A stretch of DNA of 64,000 bases. It comes from Proteus cibi (GTDB lineage Bacteria > Pseudomonadota > Gammaproteobacteria > Enterobacterales > Enterobacteriaceae). Numbering within the stretch: position 1 is the stretch's first letter; every line of letters starts with the position of its first letter. The position numbers and the translations under genes are program-made. The notes below the pieces were generated by a model, which did not search any database, was not told the origin of the DNA, and saw only the letters and a program-made list of their open reading frames with translations. The stretch lies in the NCBI RefSeq assembly GCF_003144405.1, contig NZ_PENW01000026.1, forward strand, positions 62,001 to 126,000. The letters run 5' to 3'. Positions 1 through 9,007 of the stretch are shown one piece after another.

Positions 1-162
1 AGATATCGAATACCAAAAGACATCTTATTTTTCCTTAGTGATTGTGATGTAAACCTATTTTTATAATTAATTAGGTACGAAAATATACACACAGTGAATA
101 TTCACTCAGGATAATAGCATTTTTATTCATGAAATAAACATATAAATTCATATGAAAATTTT

Positions 163-203
163 GTAAAAAAAACGCCCCAATGAATTAATTTCAATGAGGC
201 GTT
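163..203 (-). terminator. Rho-independent terminator of the ascorbate-type PTS operon
   Basis: An imperfect hairpin has arms AACGCCCCAATGAA and TTCAATGAGGCGTT around a short AT loop. On the minus strand it is followed by a run of eight T. It lies just downstream of the leftward IIC gene and nothing else needs it. Confidence 0.8.
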
Positions 204-227
204 TATATATCTTAATTATTAAAATAA

Positions 228-1484
228 TCAGCGAACGATAATACCTAACAAGATCCCGATAACACCGAAATCTGCATCACTAAATGTGGTGTTAGCAATA
301 CCGATATCACCAAGTACGGGTAACAGGAATACAGGTAAGAAGGTAATTAATAAACCTTGAACGAATGCGCCTAAAATAGCGCCACGGCGTCCACCAGTCG
401 CATTACCAAATACCCCTGCTGTTGCACCTACAAAGAAGTGAGGAACAACACCTGGAATGATCACCGTCCAATCTAAGGCATAAAGGATGAACATGCCGAT
501 AACACCGGCAGCAAAGCTACTCAAAAAACCCACTAATACTGCATTAGGTGCATAAGGAAATACGACTGGGCAGTCTAAAGCGGGTTTGGCATTAGGGACT
601 AACTTATCAGAAATACCTTTAAATGCAGGAACAATTTCAGCAATCACCATACGCACACCTTGCAGAATAATATAAACCCCTGCTGCAAAGGTTATAGATT
701 GCATCAATGAGAACATAAACCAGTTTTTACCGCCACTGACTTCACGAACAAAGGCATCGCCCGCAAATAAACAGGTAATGATAAAAATAATGCCCATAGT
801 GAAAGCAATAGCAACGGGTGTATCACGTAAAAAGAGTAAGCTTTTAGGTACATTCATCTCTTCTGTTGAATGCTCTTTATTACCAAATTTACTACCAATA
901 AAACCGGCAACAACATAAGAGATAGTCGAGAAATGCCCTAATGCCACATCATCAGAGCCAGTAATTTTTTTCATATAAGGATGTGCAATGGCAGGGAAAA
1001 ACACCATTGAAATCCCAACAACTAATGAACCTACCGCAACTAATACGGTGCCTTCTAAACCCGCGGTTGCCAAAATAACCGCCACCATCATCGACATAAA
1101 TAATGTATGGTGACCTGTTAAGAAAATAAATTTCCACGGCGTTAAGCGTGCAATTAAGATATTAATCAACATGGCAAAAAACATAATTAATGCCATTTCT
1201 TTACCAAAGCTTTTTTGTGCAATAGAGACAATCGCCTCATTATTAGGCACAACGCCTTGAATACCAAATGCATGTTGGAAAATCGTTGAGAAATCACCCA
1301 ATGAATTAATAACAAGACCTGCACCAGCACCTAAAATCACAAAACCCATAATGGTTTTTACGGTGCCTTTAATACATTCTGTCACTGGTTTTTTTTGGGC
1401 AATTAAACCAATCAATGCTATCAAACCGACTAAAATAGCGGGCTCTGAAAGCACATCACTCATTAGAAAGCGGAAAAAGTCCAT
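228..1484 (-). CDS. PTS permease IIC, ascorbate (UlaA/SgaT) family
   Basis: Polytopic inner-membrane IIC subunit of a sugar phosphotransferase system. The 418-residue protein is mostly hydrophobic with about ten membrane segments and resembles the UlaA/SgaT family in length and in blocks such as GHHTLFMS, GFIGSKFG and GNATGGRRGA near the C-terminus. It would carry the substrate across the membrane while the IIB partner phosphorylates it. It is the last gene of a leftward IIA-IIB-IIC operon, 10 bp after IIB, and ends just before a terminator. The substrate is not known: the family includes L-ascorbate permeases, but the usual ula catabolic genes are absent here and the regulator is of the LacI type rather than UlaR, so another sugar or sugar acid is possible. 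Confidence 0.88.
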   Translation of the reverse strand: MDFFRFLMSDVLSEPAILVGLIALIGLIAQKKPVTECIKGTVKTIMGFVILGAGAGLVINSLGDFSTIFQHAFGIQGVVPNNEAIVSIAQKSFGKEMALIMFFAMLINILIARLTPWKFIFLTGHHTLFMSMMVAVILATAGLEGTVLVAVGSLVVGISMVFFPAIAHPYMKKITGSDDVALGHFSTISYVVAGFIGSKFGNKEHSTEEMNVPKSLLFLRDTPVAIAFTMGIIFIITCLFAGDAFVREVSGGKNWFMFSLMQSITFAAGVYIILQGVRMVIAEIVPAFKGISDKLVPNAKPALDCPVVFPYAPNAVLVGFLSSFAAGVIGMFILYALDWTVIIPGVVPHFFVGATAGVFGNATGGRRGAILGAFVQGLLITFLPVFLLPVLGDIGIANTTFSDADFGVIGILLGIIVR

Positions 1485-1494
1485 GATAGGCTCC

Positions 1495-1782
1495 TTATAA
1501 CGCGCCTAATTCACGTAACGCGACTGAAAGCTTCTCTTTCATCGCCACTTTATCAATCATGTTATCCAGTGAAACAACCTTTCCATTGACTGCTTGTGAA
1601 TTAAGTTGTTCTGCAATATCACGCGTACCTACATAGATATCACTTGGTGTGCCTTTTGCTGAACCCAGATCAACATGATCGACTTCAGCATTTACAGAAA
1701 GATCGTTTAAAATGCTTTTGATGCTCATTTCCATCATTAAGCTACTACCTAAACCATTTCCACACACAACAGTAATTTTCAT
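1495..1782 (-). CDS. PTS IIB subunit, ascorbate-type
   Basis: Cytoplasmic phosphotransfer subunit of 95 residues. The N-terminal motif VVCGNGLGSSL carries the phosphorylatable cysteine (residue 7) in the loop typical of lactose/ascorbate-class IIB proteins. Phosphate passes from the IIA histidine to this cysteine and then to the sugar bound in IIC. The gene lies between IIA (28 bp gap) and IIC (10 bp gap), so one transcript is likely. Length and motif fit the UlaB family; the substrate cannot be read from the sequence. Confidence 0.88.
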   Translation of the reverse strand: MKITVVCGNGLGSSLMMEMSIKSILNDLSVNAEVDHVDLGSAKGTPSDIYVGTRDIAEQLNSQAVNGKVVSLDNMIDKVAMKEKLSVALRELGAL

Positions 1783-1810
1783 GATATTCCCCTTGGTAAT
1801 TTAATTGTCA

Positions 1811-2254
1811 TTAATAATTGTTGATAACGTCTAATACATCCGCTTTGCTTTTTGCATTAAATAGCTTTTCAATATCTGTATCGTTATCAAAAAGTTCGGC
1901 TAATTTCATAATGGCATTAATATGGCTATCGTTATCTGTTGCAGCTAAAACAATCAGTAATTTCACAGGATCGTTTTCATCTGCACCAAATTCAACACCC
2001 TGCTCAACAATGGTTAAAGCAAGTGAAAGTTGATTAACTCCATCTTCAGGGCGCGCATGAGGCATCGCAATCCCAGGACCTAATACATAATATGGCCCTA
2101 TTTTCTCGTGTGATTTGTAAATTGCATCGATATAACGAGGCTCAATACAACCTTTATCAATTAATGGCTGACACGCCACTTTAACGGCTTCTCGCCAATC
2201 GCTAACGTTTGGAACTACTTGCACCACATCGGGCGTTAATAACGTTTTAAGCAT
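1811..2254 (-). CDS. PTS IIA subunit, fructose/mannitol/ascorbate type
   Basis: First gene of the leftward PTS operon, 147 residues, cytoplasmic. The segment GPGIAMPHARPE holds the active-site histidine that accepts phosphate from HPr (ptsH is also in this window). Size and motif match the UlaC/PtsN-like IIA domain. The start is supported by a TGAGG Shine-Dalgarno eight bases upstream. The divergent LacI-type gene and two palindromic operators lie directly upstream, so substrate-induced derepression is likely. Confidence 0.88.
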   Translation of the reverse strand: MLKTLLTPDVVQVVPNVSDWREAVKVACQPLIDKGCIEPRYIDAIYKSHEKIGPYYVLGPGIAMPHARPEDGVNQLSLALTIVEQGVEFGADENDPVKLLIVLAATDNDSHINAIMKLAELFDNDTDIEKLFNAKSKADVLDVINNY

Positions 2255-2312
2255 ATTTATAACCTCAATAAGACTCTCTTTGAGCTTCGTTATTAAGGAT
2301 AGTAATCATTAA

Positions 2313-2326
2313 TGGTAGCGCTATCT
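2313..2326. promoter_or_regulatory. LacI-family operator candidate, site 1
   Basis: TGGTAGCGCTATCT is built on the palindrome TAGCGCTA, with the central CG step usual in LacI/GalR operators. It lies between the PTS operon and its divergent regulator, centred 34 bp from a second copy. Binding by the neighbouring regulator is inferred. Confidence 0.65.
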
Positions 2327-2346
2327 AGATAGATCATTCGTAATTG

Positions 2347-2360
2347 TGATAGCGCTATCA
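2347..2360. promoter_or_regulatory. LacI-family operator candidate, site 2
   Basis: TGATAGCGCTATCA is a perfect 14-bp palindrome sharing its core with site 1, about three helical turns away. Two helically phased copies in a divergent promoter region suggest joint control of the PTS genes and of the regulator itself. Confidence 0.72.
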
Positions 2361-2481
2361 TTTTAATGAAATGTTAATTGCAGAAAATGCCAACAATTGA
2401 CACTGTATTGTTTCAGCATAATAGGAAGATTTCAGGTAGGATCTGCGGTTAATAACATAGGCTACGCAAGCATAATCACAA

Positions 2482-3528
2482 ATGATCAAAACACGTAAGC
2501 GCCGAAATACAGGTCGCGTCACATTACAAGATGTCGCTAAACATGCAGGAGTCGGATCAATGACTGTCTCTCGTGCATTGCGAACCCCTGAATTAGTTTC
2601 TGATAAATTACGAGAAAAAGTTAATCAAGCTGTAGAGGAACTTGGCTATATTCCTAATGCCTCAGCAGGTGCTTTAGCGTCAGCACAAAGTCATATTATT
2701 GCTGTACTGTTACCCTCTTTTACAGATAGAGCCAGTGCCGATTTTATGCAGTCTTTACAACAAATACTCAATCGCCATCAGTATCAAATTTTAGTGGGTT
2801 GTTATGAGCATCAACCTCATAAAGCCAGTGATGTGATTAATATGCTATTGCAAAGTAATCCTGCTGCATTAGTCGCCTTTGGTTCACAACTTAGCCCGAC
2901 TCATTTTTTACATATCAGTAATGCCAATGTACCTGTTGTCAGTGTTGCCAGCCAATCAGATGAACAAGCGGCTATTAGTATTGATTGTTCTTATGAGCAA
3001 GCTGCATATGATTTAACAAATCATTTAGTCACCTTAGGGAAGCGTTGTATTGGTTATATTGGTGCGTTACAAGGACAACGCCTGCACCACCAGCAAATAA
3101 CGGGTTGGTCGCGAGCGTTACTCAAAAATTATTTAAATGCTGAGCAAAGTGTCACTACACCTGATCCCGCATCGATGGCATACGGTCGGCAAGCATTAAC
3201 AGAGATCTTATTGCGCCAACCCGAATTAGATGCAGTTATTTGTAGCCATGAGAGTATTGCGCTAGGTATGATTTTTGAATGTCAACGTCGATTAATTAAG
3301 ATCCCGCAAGATCTGGCGATCGCTTGTTTAGAAGGTTCTGAAAATAGCGATCAGATATCCCCTTCTCTTACATCAATTCGCTTTGATTATCACAAAATGG
3401 GAAAAGAGGCAGGAAAACATCTGATAGCACTTTTACAACGTTTAAGAGACGAAGATGATAACGCTATATTCGAAGATACCGTTATCAACTATGCTTATCA
3501 ATTTGAATTAGGGAACAGCACCCCTTAG
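2482..3528 (+). CDS. LacI-family transcriptional regulator (GntR-like)
   Basis: Probable repressor of the divergent PTS operon. The 348-residue protein has an N-terminal LacI helix-turn-helix ([20 protein letters not shown], residues about 13-32) with the hinge segment [12 protein letters not shown], followed by a periplasmic-binding-protein-like effector domain to the C-terminus. It resembles gluconate-type GntR of E. coli in the DNA-binding part, but that does not fix the ligand. The two TAGCGCTA palindromes upstream are its natural targets. Its stop overlaps the convergent Nudix gene by 4 bp. Basic residues precede the HTH (KTRKRRN). Confidence 0.88.
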   Translation: MIKTRKRRNTGRVTLQDVAKHAGVGSMTVSRALRTPELVSDKLREKVNQAVEELGYIPNASAGALASAQSHIIAVLLPSFTDRASADFMQSLQQILNRHQYQILVGCYEHQPHKASDVINMLLQSNPAALVAFGSQLSPTHFLHISNANVPVVSVASQSDEQAAISIDCSYEQAAYDLTNHLVTLGKRCIGYIGALQGQRLHHQQITGWSRALLKNYLNAEQSVTTPDPASMAYGRQALTEILLRQPELDAVICSHESIALGMIFECQRRLIKIPQDLAIACLEGSENSDQISPSLTSIRFDYHKMGKEAGKHLIALLQRLRDEDDNAIFEDTVINYAYQFELGNSTP

Positions 3529-4067
3529 TCTATGGTTTCTCTATTTTCTAGACGTGTACTGTTATTACGCGTTAACCAAAGAGAAAGGGCTTTTAATGAA
3601 TCAGGCGTGAATTCATCACAGCGCTCAGTAATTTCAGAGGGAGTTAACCAACAGACTTCCTCAATTTCTTCTGCTTGCAATGCAAACGGTCCATGAGAAA
3701 CACAGCTAAACAAGCTTCCCCATACACGGCAACTTTCATCATCATAATAAAATTGACCATGCTCAGCAAAAGGGACTCCCGCAATCCCTAACTCTTCTTC
3801 TGCTTCACGACGCGCACTTTCAAGTAAATTCTCACCTTGTTGAACTACCCCACCCGCAGTTGCATCCAACCAACCCGGATAAAAATCTTTTATTTCAGTT
3901 CGACGTTGCGCTAGGATTTTCCCCATTCCATCATGAACAACAATATAAGTTGCTCTATGTCTTAGATTTTCAGCTCGCATTTGTTGACGTGTTGCTTGTG
4001 CAACGACTTCATTTTTATCATCAACAATATCAACCCATTCAACCAATGCCGTCTTTTCTTGTTCCAT
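3525..4067 (-). CDS. yfcD: Nudix hydrolase, YfcD-like
   Basis: Cytoplasmic Nudix hydrolase of about 180 residues. The Nudix box runs from GGVVQQGE to REAEEELGI (about residues 75-97) with the metal-binding glutamates present. The N-terminal part ([14 protein letters not shown]) is shared with YfcD and with isopentenyl-diphosphate isomerase-like Nudix proteins. The substrate is not established for this family. I place the start at the ATG giving MEQEK; an upstream TTG in frame would add three residues and cannot be excluded. It converges on the LacI-type gene with a 4-bp overlap. Confidence 0.85.
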   Translation of the reverse strand: MEQEKTALVEWVDIVDDKNEVVAQATRQQMRAENLRHRATYIVVHDGMGKILAQRRTEIKDFYPGWLDATAGGVVQQGENLLESARREAEEELGIAGVPFAEHGQFYYDDESCRVWGSLFSCVSHGPFALQAEEIEEVCWLTPSEITERCDEFTPDSLKALSLWLTRNNSTRLENRETID

Positions 4068-4265
4068 CCTCAACAAACCTTTTTTAACCGATACTAAACG
4101 ATCGTAATTTTTATCCTGAATATACCAAAATCACTATTTTTCACCACTACAATAATCATACGTAACTTGTTTTATCCATCTTGCACTTTTTTGCTTTTTA
4201 TGATGTTAAAAGGCAGACTGTGATTATATTGTTTATTTAGTGCCTACTTTATTTTGGAGCTTTTA

Positions 4266-4880
4266 ATGATTGACTTATATTATGCAGATACCCCAAATGG
4301 CCAAAAAATAACGCTTTTTCTTGAAGAAGCAGGCATACCTTATCAATTACATCGCATCGATATTAGTAAAGGCGATCAATTTAAACCTGAATTTTTAGCC
4401 ATTTCACCCAATAATAAAATTCCCGCTATTGTAGATAACTCTCCTATTGATGGAGGCGAACCTCTCTCTATTTTTGAATCAGGTGCTATTCTTATCTATC
4501 TAGCGGAAAAAAGTGGCAAATTGCTCAGTCAAAATTTACGAGAAAAGACAACACAACTACAATGGCTATTTTGGCAAGTGGGGGGATTTGGTCCAATGTT
4601 GGGGCAAAATCATCACTTTACCCGTTATGCTACAGAAAAAGTCCCTTACGCCATTAAGCGTTATACTGAAGAAACACAACGTCTATATAGTGTGTTAGAA
4701 AAGAGATTAGCGCAATCACCTTATCTTGGTGGCAAAGAGTACAGCATTGCGGATATCGCAACATATACATGGGCTCGTCTGCATGATCACCACAATATTG
4801 ATTTAGCAAATTATCCAGCAATTGATAAATGGCTAAACAACATTAACCAGCGCCCAGCAACAAAAAAACTCTTTGGTTAA
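4266..4880 (+). CDS. yfcG: Glutathione S-transferase family protein, YfcG-like disulfide reductase
   Basis: Thioredoxin-fold GST of about 204 residues. The N-terminal domain opens MIDLYYADTPNGQKITLFLEE, the YfcG signature in which the usual catalytic Cys/Ser is replaced by Thr-Pro-Asn, and the C-terminal helical domain follows from about residue 90. Homologues act as glutathione-dependent disulfide-bond oxidoreductases. The start is the ATG at 4266, with GGAG seven bases upstream; the TTG at 4254 lies before that Shine-Dalgarno and is not used. The gene lies alone, 66 bp before the yfcH-like gene on the same strand; E. coli keeps these two near each other as well. Confidence 0.88.
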   Translation: MIDLYYADTPNGQKITLFLEEAGIPYQLHRIDISKGDQFKPEFLAISPNNKIPAIVDNSPIDGGEPLSIFESGAILIYLAEKSGKLLSQNLREKTTQLQWLFWQVGGFGPMLGQNHHFTRYATEKVPYAIKRYTEETQRLYSVLEKRLAQSPYLGGKEYSIADIATYTWARLHDHHNIDLANYPAIDKWLNNINQRPATKKLFG

Positions 4881-4946
4881 TAGAAACACTTTATATATCA
4901 GGATGATATTTATTCTTTATCAAGCAAGCAGATCAGGAGGATTGTG

Positions 4947-5852
4947 ATGAAAATACTTATCACTGGTGGTACAGGATTAATTGGTAAAGCATTAGTTTGT
5001 GAACTCGCACTCGCCAATAATGATATTACGGTGCTTTCCCGTTCACCTCAAAAAGTTTACTCGCATTTTTGTAATGAAATCACCTGTTGGACTCAACTTA
5101 ACGATAAACAAAATCTTAATGAGTTTGATGCCGTTATTAATCTTGCTGGAGAGCCTATTGCTGATAACCGTTGGACGCCCTCTCAAAAGCAAAAGTTGGT
5201 GAATAGTCGCTGTCATTTAACCCAGAAATTGGTTGATTTGATTAAAGCTAGCGATTCGCCTCCTGCTATTTTTATTTCCGGCTCCGCGGTAGGTTTCTAT
5301 GGTGATCAAGGCGATAAAAAAGTGACCGAAGAGACACCCGCAAATCCTGAATTTACACATGAGCTCTGTGCTAAATGGGAACGCATCGCCCTTGAGGCTC
5401 AAACACCATTAACTCGAGTTTGCTTGTTGCGTACAGGGATTGTCCTTTCCACTCTCGGTGGTGCACTGCCTAAAATGAGTAAACCTTTTAAGTTAGGATT
5501 AGGTGGCAAATTGGGCAGTGGTAAACAATATATGCCATGGGTACATATTGATGATATGGTCAGAGCAATTGTTTTCTTACTTAAGACCCCAAATGCGGAA
5601 GGCGCTTTTAACTTAACAGCGCCTAACCCCGTACAAAATAAAGAGTTTACTCGCCTATTAGGAAAAGCGTTCAATCGCCCAGCCTTAATGACGGTTCCCG
5701 AAAGTGTATTACGTCTAGTGATGGGTGAAAGCGCAACATTAGTGTTAGGTGGGCAACAAGCTATACCTGAAAAATTACTCAATGCGGGCTTTGAATTTCG
5801 TTACCCACATTTAGAAGAGGCATTAAAAGATATTATTACCACAGGAAAATAA
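4947..5852 (+). CDS. yfcH: NAD(P)-binding epimerase-like protein, YfcH (TIGR01777 family)
   Basis: Extended short-chain dehydrogenase fold, about 301 residues. The Rossmann motif MKILITGGTGLIG is at the N-terminus, a VINLAGEPIADNRW block near residue 70 is the family hallmark, and a C-terminal DUF1731-like part (FEFRYPHLEEAL) is present. No reaction is established for this family, which is related to sugar-nucleotide epimerases. The ATG at 4947 sits six bases after a strong AGGAGG; a GTG immediately before it is less likely. Confidence 0.87.
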   Translation: MKILITGGTGLIGKALVCELALANNDITVLSRSPQKVYSHFCNEITCWTQLNDKQNLNEFDAVINLAGEPIADNRWTPSQKQKLVNSRCHLTQKLVDLIKASDSPPAIFISGSAVGFYGDQGDKKVTEETPANPEFTHELCAKWERIALEAQTPLTRVCLLRTGIVLSTLGGALPKMSKPFKLGLGGKLGSGKQYMPWVHIDDMVRAIVFLLKTPNAEGAFNLTAPNPVQNKEFTRLLGKAFNRPALMTVPESVLRLVMGESATLVLGGQQAIPEKLLNAGFEFRYPHLEEALKDIITTGK

Positions 5853-5881
5853 TCTCTTTTAATTCGAAATAGGTATTCTAC

Positions 5882-6080
5882 CGAATAAACGCAGTCAACA
5901 ACGCTGCACCTTAAAGTACGATGAGTAAATACTCTAAATAATTCAAGATGCAGCTAGGCGACAAGTGAATGAGTCGCTAGGAGCATACAATAGTATGTGA
6001 CTAGTGCGAATAAACGCAGTCAACAACGCTGCACCTTGAAGTATGACGAGTAACGCTGCAACTTAAAGTATGACGAGTAT
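5882..6080. repeat. Composite ERIC-like intergenic repeat (one full copy plus two partial ends)
   Basis: The core at about 5929-6052 begins ATACTCTAAATAATTC and ends TTGAAGTATGACGAGTA, giving an imperfect inverted repeat. Its centre (GTGAATGAGTCGCTAGGAGC, then GTATGTGACTAGTGCGAA) matches the layout of enterobacterial ERIC/IRU elements (GTGAAT...AGGAGC...AAGTGACT...CTTGAAGTATGACG). A truncated right end precedes it (from 5882) and another right-end piece follows (to 6080). It lies between convergent yfcH and ubiX. A related element is at 63220-63403. Confidence 0.85.
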
Positions 6081-6082
6081 CT

Positions 6083-6664
6083 TTAGCGAACAGGCTTATC
6101 CCCTTCCCACCGTTGAAATAAATCATCAGGTAAATCAATATCAAACTGATCAAGTACACGATTCACAGTTTGATTAACAATATCATCAATTGTTTTAGGC
6201 TGAAAATAGAATGCAGGTACTGGGGGCATAATTACGGCGCCTAACTCAGAAGCTTGCGTCATTAATCGCAAATGACCTAAATGCAGTGGCGTTTCGCGCA
6301 CACACAATACCAGTTTACGCCCTTCTTTAAGTACGACATCCGCTGCACGAGTGACTAACGTATCAGTATAACTATGAACAATACCTGATAAGCTTTTGAT
6401 AGAACAAGGTAATATGACCATTCCGTTGACACGAAATGAGCCTGAAGAGATAGATGCGCCAATATCGCGATCGTCATAAATCACATCCGCTAAAGCATGA
6501 ATATCTTTTAGCGAATAATCGGTTTCTAATGAAATAGTACGGCGTGCAGCTTGGCTAATCACTAAATGGGTTTCAACTGACGGCACAGATTTTAGTATCT
6601 CTAATAAACGTATACCGTAAATTGCACCACTGGCGCCGGTTAGCCCAACTATCAGCTTTTTCAT
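6083..6664 (-). CDS. ubiX: Flavin prenyltransferase UbiX
   Basis: UbiX makes prenylated FMN, the cofactor used by the UbiD decarboxylase in ubiquinone synthesis. The 193-residue cytoplasmic protein starts with KKLIVGLTGASGAIYG, the FMN-binding segment, and carries the conserved CVRETPLHLGHLRLM and PPVPAFY motifs of the family. Length matches E. coli UbiX. It lies downstream of purF, as in E. coli, but behind a strong terminator, so it probably has its own promoter. The start has GAGGA eight bases upstream. Confidence 0.96.
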   Translation of the reverse strand: MKKLIVGLTGASGAIYGIRLLEILKSVPSVETHLVISQAARRTISLETDYSLKDIHALADVIYDDRDIGASISSGSFRVNGMVILPCSIKSLSGIVHSYTDTLVTRAADVVLKEGRKLVLCVRETPLHLGHLRLMTQASELGAVIMPPVPAFYFQPKTIDDIVNQTVNRVLDQFDIDLPDDLFQRWEGDKPVR

Positions 6665-6713
6665 TATAATCCTCAGAATATATATCTTTGTTAATCATTA
6701 TGATGATTAACCC

Positions 6714-6757
6714 TCAAAAAACAAGCGTCGATGCAGAACACACTGGCATCGACGCTT
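6714..6757 (-). terminator. Rho-independent terminator after purF
   Basis: A perfect 12-bp stem, AAGCGTCGATGC paired with GCATCGACGCTT, encloses an 11-base loop, with GTTTTTTG following on the minus strand. It separates purF from ubiX. Confidence 0.9.
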
Positions 6758-6783
6758 TATAAGGGAGATATCTTACCGAAAAA

Positions 6784-8301
6784 TTAGCCTTCGTTATAGA
6801 TTTCCAAATTTTCTATTTCATTCTGATCACGAATTTTATGTTCATCATCACGACGTAGATTTTCTAAATAATCCAAATAATCTTGGTCTATATCTTTCGT
6901 AATATAAACACCGTCAAATACAGAACATTCAAACTGATTAATATCAGGATTCTCTTCTTGCACTGCCGCGATTAAATCAGTGAGATCTTGGAAAATAAGT
7001 CCATCAGCGCCAATTAATTTACGAATTTCATCCACTTCACGTCCATGAGCAATAAGCTCATTAGCATTTGGCATATCAATACCGTACACATTCGGGAAGC
7101 GAACTTCTGGCGCAGCTGAAGCAAAATAGACTTTCTTTGCCCCTGCTTCTCTTGCTAGTTCGACTATTTGCTCTGATGTTGTACCACGCACAATAGAGTC
7201 ATCAATCAACAGAACATTTTTATCACGAAACTCTGCACGATTTGCATTCAGCTTACGTCTTACTGACTTACGGCGCTCTTGCTGACCAGGCATAATAAAA
7301 GTACGACCAACATAGCGATTTTTGACAAAACCTTGGCGATAAGGTTTGTTGAGAATATGTGCAATTTCTAAGGCAATATCACAAGAAGTTTCAGGGATGG
7401 GGATCACAACATCAATATGTAAATCATCCCATTCTTTGGCAATTTTAGCGCCTAATTTCTGCCCCATCCGTAAACGCGCATTATAAACCGAAATCTTATC
7501 AATAAAGGAATCAGGGCGAGCAAAGTAAACATACTCAAATAAACAAGGCATTAACTGCGGATTTTCGGCGCATTGGCGAGTAAAGAGTTGCCCTTGCTCT
7601 GTGATATAAATTGCTTCACCCGGTGCAACATCACGTAAGAATTCAAAACCTAAAGTATCGAGCGCGACACTTTCAGATGCGACCATATATTCATGGCGCC
7701 CATCTTCTAAGGTACGTTTACCTAATACTAAAGGACGAATACCAAAGGGATCACGGAAAGCCAGCAAACCATGACCAATGATTAACGCAACACAAGCATA
7801 AGCACCACGGAGCTTTTTATGCATTGCCGCAACGGCGGCAAAAATATTATCAGGCTCAAGTGGAAAATGGTCAAAACGGTCTAATTCATATGCCAATACA
7901 TTGAGCAGGATTTCAGAATCAGAGGTGGTATTGATATGGCGACGGGCTGTTTCAAATAATTGGCGACGTAATAAATGCGCATTAGTTAAATTACCATTGT
8001 GCGCTAACGTAATACCAAAAGGTGAATTCACATAAAAAGGCTGTGCTTCTGATGCACTAGAACTACCCGCTGTTGGATAACGGACATGCCCTATCCCGAT
8101 AGTACCTTTTAAACGCAACATATGACGAGTTTCGAACACATCTTTAACCAGTCCGTTCGCTTTGCGAAGACGGAAACCGTTGTTACCGTCTATCGTTGCA
8201 ATGCCTGCTGCATCTTGACCTCGGTGTTGTAACACCGTTAACGCATCATAAATTGATTGGTTTACTGGATTAGCTCCAGCGATACCGACAATACCGCACA
8301 T
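6784..8301 (-). CDS. purF: Amidophosphoribosyltransferase PurF
   Basis: First committed enzyme of purine synthesis: it converts PRPP and glutamine to 5-phosphoribosylamine. The protein has 505 residues, the usual length. Met is followed directly by the catalytic Cys of the class II glutaminase domain (MCGIVGIAG), and the PRPP-binding motif [14 protein letters not shown] lies near residue 365. It follows cvpA by 30 bp in the same direction, the classic cvpA-purF operon, controlled by a PurR box upstream of cvpA. A strong terminator lies behind it. Confidence 0.98.
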   Translation of the reverse strand: MCGIVGIAGANPVNQSIYDALTVLQHRGQDAAGIATIDGNNGFRLRKANGLVKDVFETRHMLRLKGTIGIGHVRYPTAGSSSASEAQPFYVNSPFGITLAHNGNLTNAHLLRRQLFETARRHINTTSDSEILLNVLAYELDRFDHFPLEPDNIFAAVAAMHKKLRGAYACVALIIGHGLLAFRDPFGIRPLVLGKRTLEDGRHEYMVASESVALDTLGFEFLRDVAPGEAIYITEQGQLFTRQCAENPQLMPCLFEYVYFARPDSFIDKISVYNARLRMGQKLGAKIAKEWDDLHIDVVIPIPETSCDIALEIAHILNKPYRQGFVKNRYVGRTFIMPGQQERRKSVRRKLNANRAEFRDKNVLLIDDSIVRGTTSEQIVELAREAGAKKVYFASAAPEVRFPNVYGIDMPNANELIAHGREVDEIRKLIGADGLIFQDLTDLIAAVQEENPDINQFECSVFDGVYITKDIDQDYLDYLENLRRDDEHKIRDQNEIENLEIYNEG

Positions 8302-8331
8302 GAATAGATCCTCATCAGCCAGACGGAGAGG

Positions 8332-8823
8332 TTATATTCTCTCCGACACGAAACTTGACGCATTTTGCAGGTAGTCAAAGAACCACCTAATAATATGGTT
8401 GAATTGAGGAATAAGCTCAGAACGTTGCCAATCAGCGCTATCTGCCATAGGCGTAAACGCGCCTAAAACAAACAGTAATGCTGAGACTATCAGCACGCCT
8501 CTTAAAGCCCCGAAACAGACCCCCAATACACGATCTGTACCTGATAACCCTGTGCGTTGAACAAGAGAGCTAATCACATAATTCACAACAGCACCGACAA
8601 TCAGTGTCGCAATAAATAACGTGACTATTGCAATCCCGTTACGAACCAGCTCATCTTCAAACCGGGTAAAATAGACGGCAAGATAAGGATAAAACTGACT
8701 AGCAACAAAGAAACCACAACCCCAGGTGATGAGTGACAATGCTTCACGAACAAAGCCACGGATCAGGCTGACTAATGCGGAAAAACCAATAATGGCAATG
8801 ATGGCGTAATCTATCCAGACCAT
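8332..8823 (-). CDS. cvpA: CvpA family inner-membrane protein (colicin V production)
   Basis: Small polytopic inner-membrane protein of about 163 residues with four hydrophobic segments (e.g. IIGFSALVSLIRGF and FIATLIVGAVVNYVI). Homologues are needed for colicin V production and envelope robustness; the biochemical role is unclear. I start it at the ATG giving MVWIDYA, as in E. coli; an in-frame TTG 15 bases upstream would add MDKEF. It is the promoter-proximal gene of cvpA-purF, with a PurR box about 60 bp upstream. Confidence 0.95.
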   Translation of the reverse strand: MVWIDYAIIAIIGFSALVSLIRGFVREALSLITWGCGFFVASQFYPYLAVYFTRFEDELVRNGIAIVTLFIATLIVGAVVNYVISSLVQRTGLSGTDRVLGVCFGALRGVLIVSALLFVLGAFTPMADSADWQRSELIPQFNHIIRWFFDYLQNASSFVSERI

Positions 8824-8880
8824 AAATTCTTTATCCAATAATGATGCTCCGCATTAATACGGAAGCATTCTAACAGAAAA

Positions 8881-8895
8881 CGAAAACGTTTGCGT
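8881..8895 (-). promoter_or_regulatory. PurR operator upstream of cvpA-purF
   Basis: On the minus strand the sequence reads ACGCAAACGTTTTCG, a near-perfect match to the known PurR box (ACGCAAACGTTTNCGT). It lies 58 bp before the cvpA start, in the same relative place as in E. coli. Repression by PurR with hypoxanthine or guanine is inferred from family knowledge. Confidence 0.9.
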
Positions 8896-9007
8896 AATGC
8901 TAATTTTCGCTAATTTCAAAATAATTTACGGCGATATGAAAAATCATAATCGCCGCAATAAGTTAACGCTTTGTTACATCACTCATCTGATGACTCGTTT
9001 AGAAAAA

